Of a stretch of 64,000 bases of DNA, positions 16,604-25,969 are shown one piece after another (position 1 is the stretch's first letter; each line of letters starts with the position of its first letter). Made by a program: the position numbers and the translations under genes. The notes beneath the pieces are model-generated. The model was not told the DNA's origin. It saw only the letters and a program-made list of their open reading frames with translations, and did not search any database. Source of the stretch: an uncultured Eubacterium sp. (lineage in GTDB: Bacteria; Bacillota; Clostridia; Lachnospirales; Lachnospiraceae); contig CAJUTM010000005.1 of the NCBI GenBank assembly GCA_910589595.1, positions 86,887 through 150,886 on the forward strand, written 5' to 3'.

Positions 16604-19600
16604 GTGAAGCATAATAATCCGTTTAACAGATATTCTTATACTTTAAATGAGGACACCGGCGAGATAGAAACTCCCGATGTTTTTTTATTAGACAAAAAAT
16701 TACATAAGCAGGGAATACTTTATCCTGTGACAGATTTCAGAGTTCTCGTCAACGTTGTAGATGCGGATGAAATCAGTTTTTCTTTTCACAAATATTATAA
16801 TGGCGAGAAACAGGAACTATATCATTCCCTTATTACAAACAGTGTCGTCTATGTCCGCGGATTCGGCTATTTTCAAATGACCGTATCGGAAATTGACAGT
16901 AAAGAGGGCGTACTAAAGACTGCAACCGGCGTCTCCCTTGCAAACTGTGAACTGTCGGATATTAACGCCACCGTTGAGATTAATACAGAAGATGACACAC
17001 AAAGAGATGATTACCTAAAAGATTTCCCGACTGTCTTCTACCGTCCTTTAGATGACGAGAAGCTATTGCGGGATAAAGATTACTGGAAAGATTATCCTGA
17101 TTTGACCGACACGGAAAAGAAAAAGATATGGAAAGAGAGTTCCCTGCTGCACCGCATTCTCTCTTATGCACCTCATTATAAAATCGGACATGTAGATGAA
17201 ACTCTTCATTTTGTACAGCGTCAGTTTAGTTTTAATACAGATATCCATAGCTGCCTGCAGGAAATCGCTCAGGAGGTCGGCTGTATTTTTATCTATCGTA
17301 CCACTTTGGACGAGAATAATGAAACAGTGAGAGAAATCAACGCTTATGAAACTTGCTATTGTACTAATTGCTATAAAAATTTGTTAGACAATAAAGCTCA
17401 CTCGAAAACTCTTTCTGTCGGTAAATACCGCTCTGTTACAAATGGGATTTGCAATAATTGTGGAAGTTCTGATTACATTTATGATTATGGTGATGATACC
17501 GATGTGCTGATTACAACAGAGAATTTAACAGATGAAATAACAGTGGAGCCGGAAAATAAGGTAAAAAACTGTTTTAAAATTTCCGGTGGTGATGAACTCA
17601 TTACATCTGCCGTACGCACCCTTTCCATGTCTTCTTCCAATCGCATATTTATGTTTTCGGAAGAGGATAAGGCACAGATGTCGGACGAATTAAGGGAAAA
17701 TCTTAACCAATACGACAAAGAGTACGCTGAAAATGAAGAACTTTTTTCAGATATTGTCGAAACCGAATATAATGTCATTGACATGATACAATATCTGCAG
17801 TCGGGAAAGATGCCACTTCTAGAAGATGATGTAAAAGGAATTCAGGATGAGATTTCTTATCTTCTTCATTCGATTCAGCGTGATTATGACTGTAAGTTCT
17901 ATGTTTCCTCCTATGAGAGAAAGGGCGAGACAGGATATGTAAACCATGCCTATACTTCGGCTGCCAATGCTATTCGAAATCTGTTTACTCTGTATCTGGA
18001 TAAAGGATACTCCGTAAAAGTTACAAACGGTAATGAGATAGCGACAAAAAAAGCAGATGGCCAATCTTATATAAACTGGAACGGTGTCATTACCGTATAT
18101 GAAACGGATGACCGATACAATAATTATGCGGATATCCATATTTTAAAAGACGGTGAATCTTACACTGCTCCGGACGGTACGGTCTATTCCGGAACTTATG
18201 TTGAATATGGGGCAATCAGTTCATTTGATTCTAATAGCAACCTGATTGAAAATTATAATCAATTCCATGTCAGTCTCGGTTTTGGCGATACAGACAACCT
18301 GACATTCAAAAAATATATCGAGCAATTCTGCGAGAGCAAACTGGCCTCTTATAAAAACGTGGAGTATACAAATCGGGAAGAAAAAGACTGGTCACAATAT
18401 TCTTATGAACGACTGCTGAGTTTTCATGACGCCTATGAGGAGTGCCTCAATGCATTGACACAGATTCGTGACAAAAGCACAGAAAAAGAAGCTGCCATAG
18501 TAAATGAAACGTATAATGCCTATGCTGAAATACAGGCGGATATTGAGCAGCAGATGGTTGTCATACGCAATCAGTTAAATGCTCTGTATGAATTTTACGG
18601 CATCTATCCGGAAACGGATGATATAAATGCCAAGAGTTACATAAAACACGATTATTCTTATGATTTAGAAGCTCTCGGACTGGAACATAGCGCCGATGAT
18701 GACTTTATTGCTGTTCTAAAAGATATGGCAGATAATACAAGCCGTCATTATATCGGAGATAAGCCAATCGCCTGCCGCGCCTGCGGAAGTTCTAATGTCG
18801 CTCTGGCAAAACGGGACGACAGCGGCGGTAACATAACGGGTACTTATCCTTATTGTAAAAGCTGTTCTACGTCCAATCCGCATGACTTCATGACATATGG
18901 AAAAATCGCCGGACAGATTGTTGATTTTATTGACAAGCGCGGTACACGAAAATATGGAAATAACTATTATCTTGATGTTATTGGAGAAAGTGTGTATGGC
19001 AGCTATCTCTCGCCTTCCGCTCTCTCTTATGATATCTCTCTGAAAGATGAGAGTAAACCATATGGGTATATCTTGTCTTCTCCCCGCAGTAATTCTATCG
19101 AACCGTTCTTATCCTTTGGAAGAAGCGGCGGCTACTTTATTACAACAAACGAGCCTAATTATTTCTATTTAATTGAAAATCAGGAAAGCCCAGTGACGGT
19201 GGAACTAAGATATCATTCCGGTGGGAAATTAATCAAGTCATACACAATACCATCTTACGGAATACTGCGCCTTGATACTGGAAAACTTTTGTCGTTGTCC
19301 GGTGAGAACTATGAATTACTCATCAATATCATTCCTTTATACGGTGCATCGTGTACCGTGTTCAAATGTTTTGATGCTAAAGGTGATTCCGTATTTTATC
19401 ATCCGGTAACAGAAGATATCAACTATCGGGGGATGTATGTATGGTGCTCGGCAAAGACTTACCGGAATATTAATTTCAGGCGCGAAGTAAACAGCATTGA
19501 GTCTGTCCATGCGGAACGTGAAAAAATTTCCAAATATTTTTCTCTTGAGCGATATCTGGGCGATGAACTGTACCGGGAACTGCTGCTCTATATCCGTGAA

Positions 19601-22201
19601 GATACTTATGACAACCCCAATTACACTTCGGACGGATGTCTTACGAATGCCGATTTGATAGCGAGGGCAAAAGAACTTTTGACAAAGGCAAAACAGGAGC
19701 TTGCTAAAGCGTGTCATCAGCAATTCTCTATCTCCTCGAATCTGTATTCCATAGTTGCAATGAAATATAGAAACCATTCGGATGAGTCTATACGGGAAAA
19801 AATTTATGATGAATATGATTGTTTCCGGCTCGGCAACTGGCTGCGGGCAAGACTTGACAACGTAAATTATCACGGCAATGAAACGGACGACGACAGATAT
19901 AAACTGCGGCTTATGAGTATTCAATTTGATTTTACAAACTTTGAAAAAACGGGTGTTACTTATTCCAATGTGGAAAGAAATACTTCGGCTCTTGTAAGCG
20001 ATATCAGGGAAACTCTGGAAACGGCAAAATCCATCGCTTCCTCTTATGATTATGTCGCCTCACAGGCGGAGCAGGGAGAGACCGCCGGAAAAAGAATTGA
20101 CAATATACTAAAAAACGGTTATGACTCCTCTCTCGCCGCTATTAACGCAGGGGAAAATCAGGATATTACCATGGATAGACACGGCCTGTTATTCCGTCAC
20201 TATCTTCCGGAAACAGACAACTACAGCGACTATCAGATAAAGATGATTAACCGCAATATTGTTATGACAAAGGATAACTGGAAAAATGCTTCACTGGCAA
20301 TCGGACTTGGCAGGCTGCCCGATGGAACCGAGGGATACGGAGTTTGGGCAGATAATATAATAGGCAGCCTGTTTGCCGGAAACCAATTAAAAATCTATGG
20401 CGGTCAGGGAGAAGATGGAAAAGAAGAGCCAAAGGTTGTCATTGATGAAAATGGAATTACGCTCGATGGCGGAGCGATTAGGTGGACGAAGAAAATTCCC
20501 TCTTCCAGTGTGGATTTAGATGATACATTGTCCTCTTTTGTGTCAAAAACGATATATAATCAGGACATATCCGATTTACAAAATCAGATAGACGGCAACA
20601 TCACAACATGGTTTGATACTCATACACCGTCTGCGGATAATAAACCTGCTGTCGACTGGGTAACTAACGAGGAAAAGATTGCTCACAAGGACGATTTGTT
20701 TTACTGTACGGACGAAAATAACGCTCATGCATACCGTTATGATTATGACAATGCAGATGGTGAATACAAGTGGATTCCGATAAAGGATGCGGCTGTAACA
20801 AAGGCTCTTGCGGACGCAGCAAAAGCACAGTATACGGCAGAAGGAAAACGCAGGGTATTTGTAACTACACCAAAACCTCCATATGATGTTGGCGATTTAT
20901 GGGTGCAGGGAAATGGTGGCGATATCCTTAAGTGTAAAACACCGAAGGGATCTGATGGACAGTACGAAGAAACAGACTGGGAAAAAGCAAGTAAATATAC
21001 GGATAATACAATGGCTGAGCAAGTTAAAAATAGTCTTACTGCTTATAAAACTGAAATTGAACAGTTTAAGACGAAGATAAATGCCAGCCTTTATCTTAAT
21101 GAATTTGGTGAAGATTATGTTATTACACCTAAAATCGGCGGTGGATATCTGTACATTGCTAATGGTAATTATTCGGTGGAGATAGACCCGAAGCATGCGG
21201 CAGGTGACGATAAGACGAAAGAGGGGTATTTGTTCTGTATAAGGGATAAAATAAAAGATGATGGCGAAGTGATTATGGGTGTTACTACAAGCGGTGATGG
21301 GTATTTTAGTGGTGAAATTCAAACAACTGCAGGAAATATTGGTGGTTGGAATATATCTAACCATAGACTGGAAACAACAAACAATTCTTCTATTTATCAA
21401 TATAGTTCTAATATTAACAATTCTCCGGCAATGAGAATTATCAACGGCAAGGCTACATTTAGTTCTTACGCACCAATGATGAGTGAGCAATTTGATGACA
21501 CGACTTATGTAGATGTATCAAGAGATGGAATATATGTAGGTGCAGATGGACACGGAGCTGATTATCTGTTTGCTGCTAAAACTGTAAACAACGAAATTTC
21601 ATTCGGTTCATTTGCGTCTACTAAATTTCATAATACTCCTCGTTTTTACGGTGGATTTCGAATGTATTTTAGTGACTTTGATTACACAGAACTTGGTGTA
21701 ACAGTCTTAGACTCTTCTGCCGCTAATGCCTATTTCCTTGTAAAGAACTCAATGGGTATTAAAAATAGGTTACAGGTTGGAAATATAGATAGTTTCTACA
21801 CAAATCATGCATTGAGAGTAAACGGTGATTCTTTTATCACAGGTGCTTCCTACACAAACAATGGTACAGCTGTTACTTCTGACCAAAACAAGAAAAACAG
21901 TATTGCCTCTCCATCAGATAATTATATTTCTCTATTTGATTTAATTCATTTTCGAAAATTTAAATATAACGATGGAACTTCTGACCGATATCATCTTGGC
22001 GTGATTGCACAGGAATTGGAAGAAGCAATGGATAATACAGGTATATCATCACAAGATTTTGCCGGTCTTGTTATTGATGAGAATGGTGATTATTTTGTAA
22101 GATATGATGAAATCAACATTCTTACGGCCCTAAAGGTAAAACAGTTAGAAAACAAAATAAATCAACTAGAAGAAAAACTGAATAACTTAACAACTAAATA
22201 G
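16604..22201 (+). CDS. Tail-tip / receptor-binding protein with zinc ribbons and S74 chaperone
   Basis: This 1,865-residue protein starts at GTG. The N-terminal part (1-230) matches the tail-tip hub position. Two CxxC-pair zinc ribbons are visible: C253/C256 with C283/C286, and C724/C727 with C751/C754. Residues about 1073-1297 are encoded by the DNA repeated at 25295. The following variable part (about 1298-1520) contains VTTPKPPYDVGDLWVQGNGG-type modules. A beta-rich stalk leads to a C-terminal Peptidase_S74 intramolecular chaperone: Ser1759 and Lys1764 in SDQNKK, then YHLGVIAQELEEAM and a terminal coiled coil. That domain trimerises the fibre and cuts itself off. It should recognise the target cell. 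The 3' end can exchange with the cassette at 25295. Confidence 0.8.
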   Translation: MKHNNPFNRYSYTLNEDTGEIETPDVFLLDKKLHKQGILYPVTDFRVLVNVVDADEISFSFHKYYNGEKQELYHSLITNSVVYVRGFGYFQMTVSEIDSKEGVLKTATGVSLANCELSDINATVEINTEDDTQRDDYLKDFPTVFYRPLDDEKLLRDKDYWKDYPDLTDTEKKKIWKESSLLHRILSYAPHYKIGHVDETLHFVQRQFSFNTDIHSCLQEIAQEVGCIFIYRTTLDENNETVREINAYETCYCTNCYKNLLDNKAHSKTLSVGKYRSVTNGICNNCGSSDYIYDYGDDTDVLITTENLTDEITVEPENKVKNCFKISGGDELITSAVRTLSMSSSNRIFMFSEEDKAQMSDELRENLNQYDKEYAENEELFSDIVETEYNVIDMIQYLQSGKMPLLEDDVKGIQDEISYLLHSIQRDYDCKFYVSSYERKGETGYVNHAYTSAANAIRNLFTLYLDKGYSVKVTNGNEIATKKADGQSYINWNGVITVYETDDRYNNYADIHILKDGESYTAPDGTVYSGTYVEYGAISSFDSNSNLIENYNQFHVSLGFGDTDNLTFKKYIEQFCESKLASYKNVEYTNREEKDWSQYSYERLLSFHDAYEECLNALTQIRDKSTEKEAAIVNETYNAYAEIQADIEQQMVVIRNQLNALYEFYGIYPETDDINAKSYIKHDYSYDLEALGLEHSADDDFIAVLKDMADNTSRHYIGDKPIACRACGSSNVALAKRDDSGGNITGTYPYCKSCSTSNPHDFMTYGKIAGQIVDFIDKRGTRKYGNNYYLDVIGESVYGSYLSPSALSYDISLKDESKPYGYILSSPRSNSIEPFLSFGRSGGYFITTNEPNYFYLIENQESPVTVELRYHSGGKLIKSYTIPSYGILRLDTGKLLSLSGENYELLINIIPLYGASCTVFKCFDAKGDSVFYHPVTEDINYRGMYVWCSAKTYRNINFRREVNSIESVHAEREKISKYFSLERYLGDELYRELLLYIREDTYDNPNYTSDGCLTNADLIARAKELLTKAKQELAKACHQQFSISSNLYSIVAMKYRNHSDESIREKIYDEYDCFRLGNWLRARLDNVNYHGNETDDDRYKLRLMSIQFDFTNFEKTGVTYSNVERNTSALVSDIRETLETAKSIASSYDYVASQAEQGETAGKRIDNILKNGYDSSLAAINAGENQDITMDRHGLLFRHYLPETDNYSDYQIKMINRNIVMTKDNWKNASLAIGLGRLPDGTEGYGVWADNIIGSLFAGNQLKIYGGQGEDGKEEPKVVIDENGITLDGGAIRWTKKIPSSSVDLDDTLSSFVSKTIYNQDISDLQNQIDGNITTWFDTHTPSADNKPAVDWVTNEEKIAHKDDLFYCTDENNAHAYRYDYDNADGEYKWIPIKDAAVTKALADAAKAQYTAEGKRRVFVTTPKPPYDVGDLWVQGNGGDILKCKTPKGSDGQYEETDWEKASKYTDNTMAEQVKNSLTAYKTEIEQFKTKINASLYLNEFGEDYVITPKIGGGYLYIANGNYSVEIDPKHAAGDDKTKEGYLFCIRDKIKDDGEVIMGVTTSGDGYFSGEIQTTAGNIGGWNISNHRLETTNNSSIYQYSSNINNSPAMRIINGKATFSSYAPMMSEQFDDTTYVDVSRDGIYVGADGHGADYLFAAKTVNNEISFGSFASTKFHNTPRFYGGFRMYFSDFDYTELGVTVLDSSAANAYFLVKNSMGIKNRLQVGNIDSFYTNHALRVNGDSFITGASYTNNGTAVTSDQNKKNSIASPSDNYISLFDLIHFRKFKYNDGTSDRYHLGVIAQELEEAMDNTGISSQDFAGLVIDENGDYFVRYDEINILTALKVKQLENKINQLEEKLNNLTTK
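19820..20494 (+). repeat. Fibre direct repeat, copy 1
   Basis: This 675-bp stretch of the tail-tip gene recurs at 25295-25969 in the same orientation, at an offset of 5,475 bp. The first 584 bp are identical by direct comparison; the last 90 bp carry a handful of substitutions, the first at 20404 (T versus G). Confidence 0.95.
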
Positions 22202-22220
22202 CATAATAAATTAGTAATAA

Positions 22221-22255
22221 TTATTGGGGAGATAATAAAAATATCTCCCCAATAA
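22221..22255. terminator. Terminator between tail-tip gene and first DUF6273 gene
   Basis: TTATTGGGGAGATA (22221-22234) is perfectly complementary to TATCTCCCCAATAA (22242-22255), a 14-bp stem with a 7-nt loop. It lies between convergent genes and a T-run follows on the plus strand, so it can serve both. Confidence 0.75.
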
Positions 22256-22256
22256 A

Positions 22257-23555
22257 TCATTTTTTTATTTTTACTTTTTTAGCTTTACACCAGTTTCCAC
22301 AAACCTTTATGCCACTATTTATTTTATATGCCCTTACACGAAAACTATATGTTTTTTTCTTTTTTAACTTTTTAATTGTAATCTTTGTTTTCTTAGTATT
22401 TTTCGCCTTTTTCTTTGCAGTACCATTCGCAGAATATTGAATCTGATATCCGGCAGCACCTTTTACCTTTTTCCATGACAAGGTAACTGACTTTTTCTTT
22501 TTATTCTTTGCCGATAAGCCTTTCACCTTGGCAGGAGCTGTCACTGTTTTAGGTTTGTTAGTAACCTCTGGTGATTCTTCTGGTTGTATGCTCGGATCTG
22601 TTGCAGATGTTGGAATACTATTTTGTCCATTGTCTGGCGTTATTGTTGGTGCCGCTGTTGGAGCGTAAGTTGCCCTTTGCGTTGGTGTAGGAGTTACTTT
22701 CTGTGTAGGGGTTGGGGTTGGCGTGGCAGTTGGAGTAGGAGTTACAAATGAGCCGCCTGTTGCAGTTACCGTATCTGCTTTACTCCATGTATCGGATGCT
22801 AAGTTTATGTGTATACATGGGCGGACAACTGTAGTTGTACTATTTATATATTTATTATCATATTCTTCAAATCGACCGCCTGCATCAACTTTATAAATAT
22901 CTCTCTCATCATAAGGACGCAGCCACCAGCATCCATTTTCTTTATATGAGAATGCTCCGTTTGCTTTTGCATATACTGTAATTTTAGCTTCTCTTGTTTC
23001 TGAGTAATCACTTTTATGACCAAAATTATAAGTTTCATACTTAAAACCATAAGAGGCGTTACCAGCATCTAAAGTTGATAAAATGCTGACTTTATCTAAC
23101 ATACTGTCTCCACTGATATTGGTAGCTTTTGTTTCCGTAACAACACTTTTTTCTTTGTCAGTAAACGCTATATTATAAAACGAATCATTTAACCATGCTC
23201 GCAGAGTACAGTTTTCCCATGTTACAAATTTCTTTTCTTCATTATACGGTTTTACATCCAACCCTTTATCCGACAACAGGAACGCATCATCGCCATCTAC
23301 AGAGAGAACACGCCATTTAATCGGCTGTTTCTCGTCATTCTGGTCTGCTACTCCATCACCGTTAGTGTCGTTCTGCCAATAGTTGCCAAAATATATGCAA
23401 TCCCATGTTACAGTATCATCTTGTGCTACTCTTGGATTTGATAATCCGTGTTCTGCTGCTTTCGATATTGGTTTTATATGGCTTGCATATGGTATTAATC
23501 CGAGCATAAGTGTTATGGTAACAACGGTTGCTATTAATCTTTTTTGTTTTATCAT
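22257..23555 (-). CDS. Secreted DUF6273-fibronectin protein A
   Basis: The start is the ATG at 23555 with GAGGAGGAG upstream; the frame is open further but lacks a site. A signal peptide (KQKRLIATVVTITLMLGLIP) is followed by a DUF6273 domain (TWDCIYFGNYWQNDTNGDG, later IKWRVLSVDG and TLRAWLNDSFYN). Then come a Thr-Pro linker and a Lys-rich fibronectin type III domain (KSVTLSWKKVKGAAGYQIQY). DUF6273 is common in secreted clostridial proteins of unknown function. It has its own promoter, points against the tail genes and has two paralogs nearby. It may be a conversion gene that alters the host surface, for example shielding the producer; this is inference. Confidence 0.75.
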   Translation of the reverse strand: MIKQKRLIATVVTITLMLGLIPYASHIKPISKAAEHGLSNPRVAQDDTVTWDCIYFGNYWQNDTNGDGVADQNDEKQPIKWRVLSVDGDDAFLLSDKGLDVKPYNEEKKFVTWENCTLRAWLNDSFYNIAFTDKEKSVVTETKATNISGDSMLDKVSILSTLDAGNASYGFKYETYNFGHKSDYSETREAKITVYAKANGAFSYKENGCWWLRPYDERDIYKVDAGGRFEEYDNKYINSTTTVVRPCIHINLASDTWSKADTVTATGGSFVTPTPTATPTPTPTQKVTPTPTQRATYAPTAAPTITPDNGQNSIPTSATDPSIQPEESPEVTNKPKTVTAPAKVKGLSAKNKKKKSVTLSWKKVKGAAGYQIQYSANGTAKKKAKNTKKTKITIKKLKKKKTYSFRVRAYKINSGIKVCGNWCKAKKVKIKK

Positions 23556-23596
23556 AATATCAACTCCTCCTCGTTGAAAGTTGTATTTATCTTTAT

Positions 23597-23640
23597 TTAT
23601 ATTATATACCATATATTTCTGCAAAGCTATATAAAGTTTC
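23597..23640 (-). promoter_or_regulatory. Promoter of DUF6273 gene A
   Basis: On the minus strand, TTTATATAGCTTTGCAGAAA leads to a TGGTATATAAT extended -10. The block recurs almost unchanged before DUF6273 genes B (25070-25110) and C (27551-27596), marking it as the shared promoter. Confidence 0.6.
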
Positions 23641-23694
23641 CAATATTTACCAATTTATTATATTATTAAGTTAATATATGGTTAAAAATATATA

Positions 23695-23724
23695 AAGACC
23701 AAGCCTGCTTATAGGTTTGGTCTT
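23695..23724 (-). terminator. Intrinsic terminator of DUF6273 gene B
   Basis: On the minus strand, AAGACCAAACCT pairs with AGGCTTGGTCTT (one mismatch), just after the stop of gene B. It separates genes A and B into different transcripts. Confidence 0.65.
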
Positions 23725-23731
23725 ATCCTGA

Positions 23732-25033
23732 CTATTTCCTTATTTTTACTTTTTTAGCTTTACACCAATTCCCGCATATCTTTATTCCACTACTTATTTT
23801 ATAAGCTCTGACACGAAAACTATAAGTTTTTTTCCTTTTTAGCTTTTTTATTGTAATCTTTGTTTTTTTAGTATTTTTCACCTTTTTCTTTGAAAAAGCA
23901 TCTGAGGCATACTGGATTTGATAACCGGCAGCTCCTTTTACCTTTTTCCATGATAGGGTAACTGACTTTTTCTTTTTATTCTTTGCTGATAATTCTTTTA
24001 CCTTGACTGGAGCCGTTACTGTTTTAGGTTCGTTAGTAACCTTTGGTAATTCTTTTGGTTGTATGCTCGGCTCAGGTGAAGATGTTGGAATATTATTTTG
24101 TCCATTATCCGGCTCTACCGTTGGAGTAAGAGTTGGTGTAGAAGTTACTTTCTGCGTAGGCGTTGGTGTCGGGGTAGCGGTAGGCGTTGGTGTCGCAGTT
24201 GAAGTCTGGATTGTCGTCGGTGTAGGAGTAGCGAAAGTACCTCCTTTAGCTGTTACAACGTCTGTTTTTGTCCATAAATCAGAAGTTAAGTCTATATAAA
24301 GACATGGACGAACCGCATGTTTAATATCTGCAACAAAAGTTGTCTCTTCAATTAAATCACCAAAATTAGAAACTCTAAAATACCACCCTACCCCCCTTAT
24401 ACGGTATGTACGAAGGTCCCATGATGAATTTCCATAACTATTATTATAAACACCTGTATTTTTTGCATATGCCGTTATTTTTAATTGCCGAGTCTCCGAT
24501 TCTTCTTCAGCTTTGCTATTAAAACCAAAATATGCATTGGTAGCTTCTGAAGCTGTCAATACACTTATTTTATCATTAACATTAGGATGACCGTATTCAT
24601 TTTCAATAACCGTATCAATAATCTTACTTTTTTCTGCATTCGTAAATGCAGAATTGTAAAAGTCATCATTGAGCCAGTTACGCAATACACTGTTCTCATA
24701 TACAACATCTTCTACATCGCTATAAATTTGCGCATCCAACCCTTTATCTGCCAACAGAAATGCCTTATCTTTATCTACCGACAATACTCTCCATTTAATC
24801 GGCTCTTTTTCATCGTTTTTGTCTGCTACTCCATCGCCGTTAGTGTCGTTCTGCCAATAGTTACCGAAATATATGCAGTCCCATGTTACCGTATCATCCT
24901 GTGCTACTCTTGGGTTTGATAATCCGTGTTCTGCTGCTTTTGATATTGGTTTTATATGGCCTGCATATGGTATTAATCCGAGCATAAGTGTTATGGTAAC
25001 AACGGTTGCTATTAATTTGTTCCTTTTTATCAT
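23732..25033 (-). CDS. Secreted DUF6273-fibronectin protein B
   Basis: Paralog of protein A, in the same direction. The start is the ATG at 25033 behind AAGGAGG. The signal peptide is nearly identical (RNKLIATVVTITLMLGLIPY). The DUF6273 core is diverged in its middle (VLRNWLNDDFYNSAFTNAEK), while the Thr-Pro linker is longer and the fibronectin domain conserved. Divergence in the middle with conserved ends suggests recombination between family members or selection on the exposed part. It has its own promoter of the same type and its own terminator. Function unknown; secreted or wall-associated. Confidence 0.75.
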   Translation of the reverse strand: MIKRNKLIATVVTITLMLGLIPYAGHIKPISKAAEHGLSNPRVAQDDTVTWDCIYFGNYWQNDTNGDGVADKNDEKEPIKWRVLSVDKDKAFLLADKGLDAQIYSDVEDVVYENSVLRNWLNDDFYNSAFTNAEKSKIIDTVIENEYGHPNVNDKISVLTASEATNAYFGFNSKAEEESETRQLKITAYAKNTGVYNNSYGNSSWDLRTYRIRGVGWYFRVSNFGDLIEETTFVADIKHAVRPCLYIDLTSDLWTKTDVVTAKGGTFATPTPTTIQTSTATPTPTATPTPTPTQKVTSTPTLTPTVEPDNGQNNIPTSSPEPSIQPKELPKVTNEPKTVTAPVKVKELSAKNKKKKSVTLSWKKVKGAAGYQIQYASDAFSKKKVKNTKKTKITIKKLKRKKTYSFRVRAYKISSGIKICGNWCKAKKVKIRK

Positions 25034-25069
25034 AATGTCAATTCCTCCTTGTTGAAAGTTGTGTTTATT

Positions 25070-25110
25070 TATATTATATACGATATATTTCTGCAAAGCT
25101 ATATAAAGTT
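25070..25110 (-). promoter_or_regulatory. Promoter of DUF6273 gene B
   Basis: Same block as upstream of gene A: TTTATATAGCTTTGCAGAAA followed by a TATATAAT-type -10, on the minus strand. Confidence 0.55.
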
Positions 25111-25256
25111 TGTAAGAATTGGTAATTTGTTTTACACTTAGCAATAATGTAAAAGCAATGCAAAAAGGTTAAAATAAAGAAATAGGTGCAGATATGAAAA
25201 CAGATGTCTTTTAGTTCTTAAATAATAATTATTACTACATAATACATTTCTATAGG

Positions 25257-25293
25257 AATGACTCTATAAAATATAAAACGTAGAGTCATTTTT
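25257..25293 (+). terminator. Intrinsic terminator directly before the second fibre cassette
   Basis: AATGACTCTA (25257-25266) pairs with TAGAGTCATT (25281-25290) and T-rich sequence follows. The fibre repeat begins two bases later at 25295, so transcription arriving from upstream should stop before the cassette, keeping it silent. Confidence 0.75.
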
Positions 25294-25294
25294 G

Positions 25295-25969
25295 TGTTTC
25301 CGGCTCGGCAACTGGCTGCGGGCAAGACTTGACAACGTAAATTATCACGGCAATGAAACGGACGACGACAGATATAAACTGCGGCTTATGAGTATTCAAT
25401 TTGATTTTACAAACTTTGAAAAAACGGGTGTTACTTATTCCAATGTGGAAAGAAATACTTCGGCTCTTGTAAGCGATATCAGGGAAACTCTGGAAACGGC
25501 AAAATCCATCGCTTCCTCTTATGATTATGTCGCCTCACAGGCGGAGCAGGGAGAGACCGCCGGAAAAAGAATTGACAATATACTAAAAAACGGTTATGAC
25601 TCCTCTCTCGCCGCTATTAACGCAGGGGAAAATCAGGATATTACCATGGATAGACACGGCCTGTTATTCCGTCACTATCTTCCGGAAACAGACAACTACA
25701 GCGACTATCAGATAAAGATGATTAACCGCAATATTGTTATGACAAAGGATAACTGGAAAAATGCTTCACTGGCAATCGGACTTGGCAGGCTGCCCGATGG
25801 AACCGAGGGATACGGAGTTTGGGCAGATAATATAATAGGCAGCCTGTTTGCCGGAAACCAATTAAAAATCTATGGCGGGCAGGGAGAAGATGGAAAAGAA
25901 GAGCCAAAGGTTGTTATTGATGAAAATGGAATCACACTTGATGGCGGTGCGATTAGGTGGACGAAGAAA
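25295..25969 (+). repeat. Fibre direct repeat, copy 2
   Basis: Second copy of 19820-20494, same orientation; identity is complete from 25295 to 25878 and slightly broken to 25969. Sequence identity ends inside a GTGGACGAAGAAA segment, after which the two cassettes encode unrelated domains. Confidence 0.95.

Noticed and set aside
22670..24240. Thr-Pro coding repeats (ACACCTACT-type) as a satellite or CRISPR
   Set aside because: They are codon repeats of linker regions in the DUF6273 proteins, with no spacers.
24003..24299. Plus-strand frame of 98 codons with GVGVGV repeats
   Set aside because: It is the antisense shadow of the Thr-Pro linker of DUF6273 protein B.
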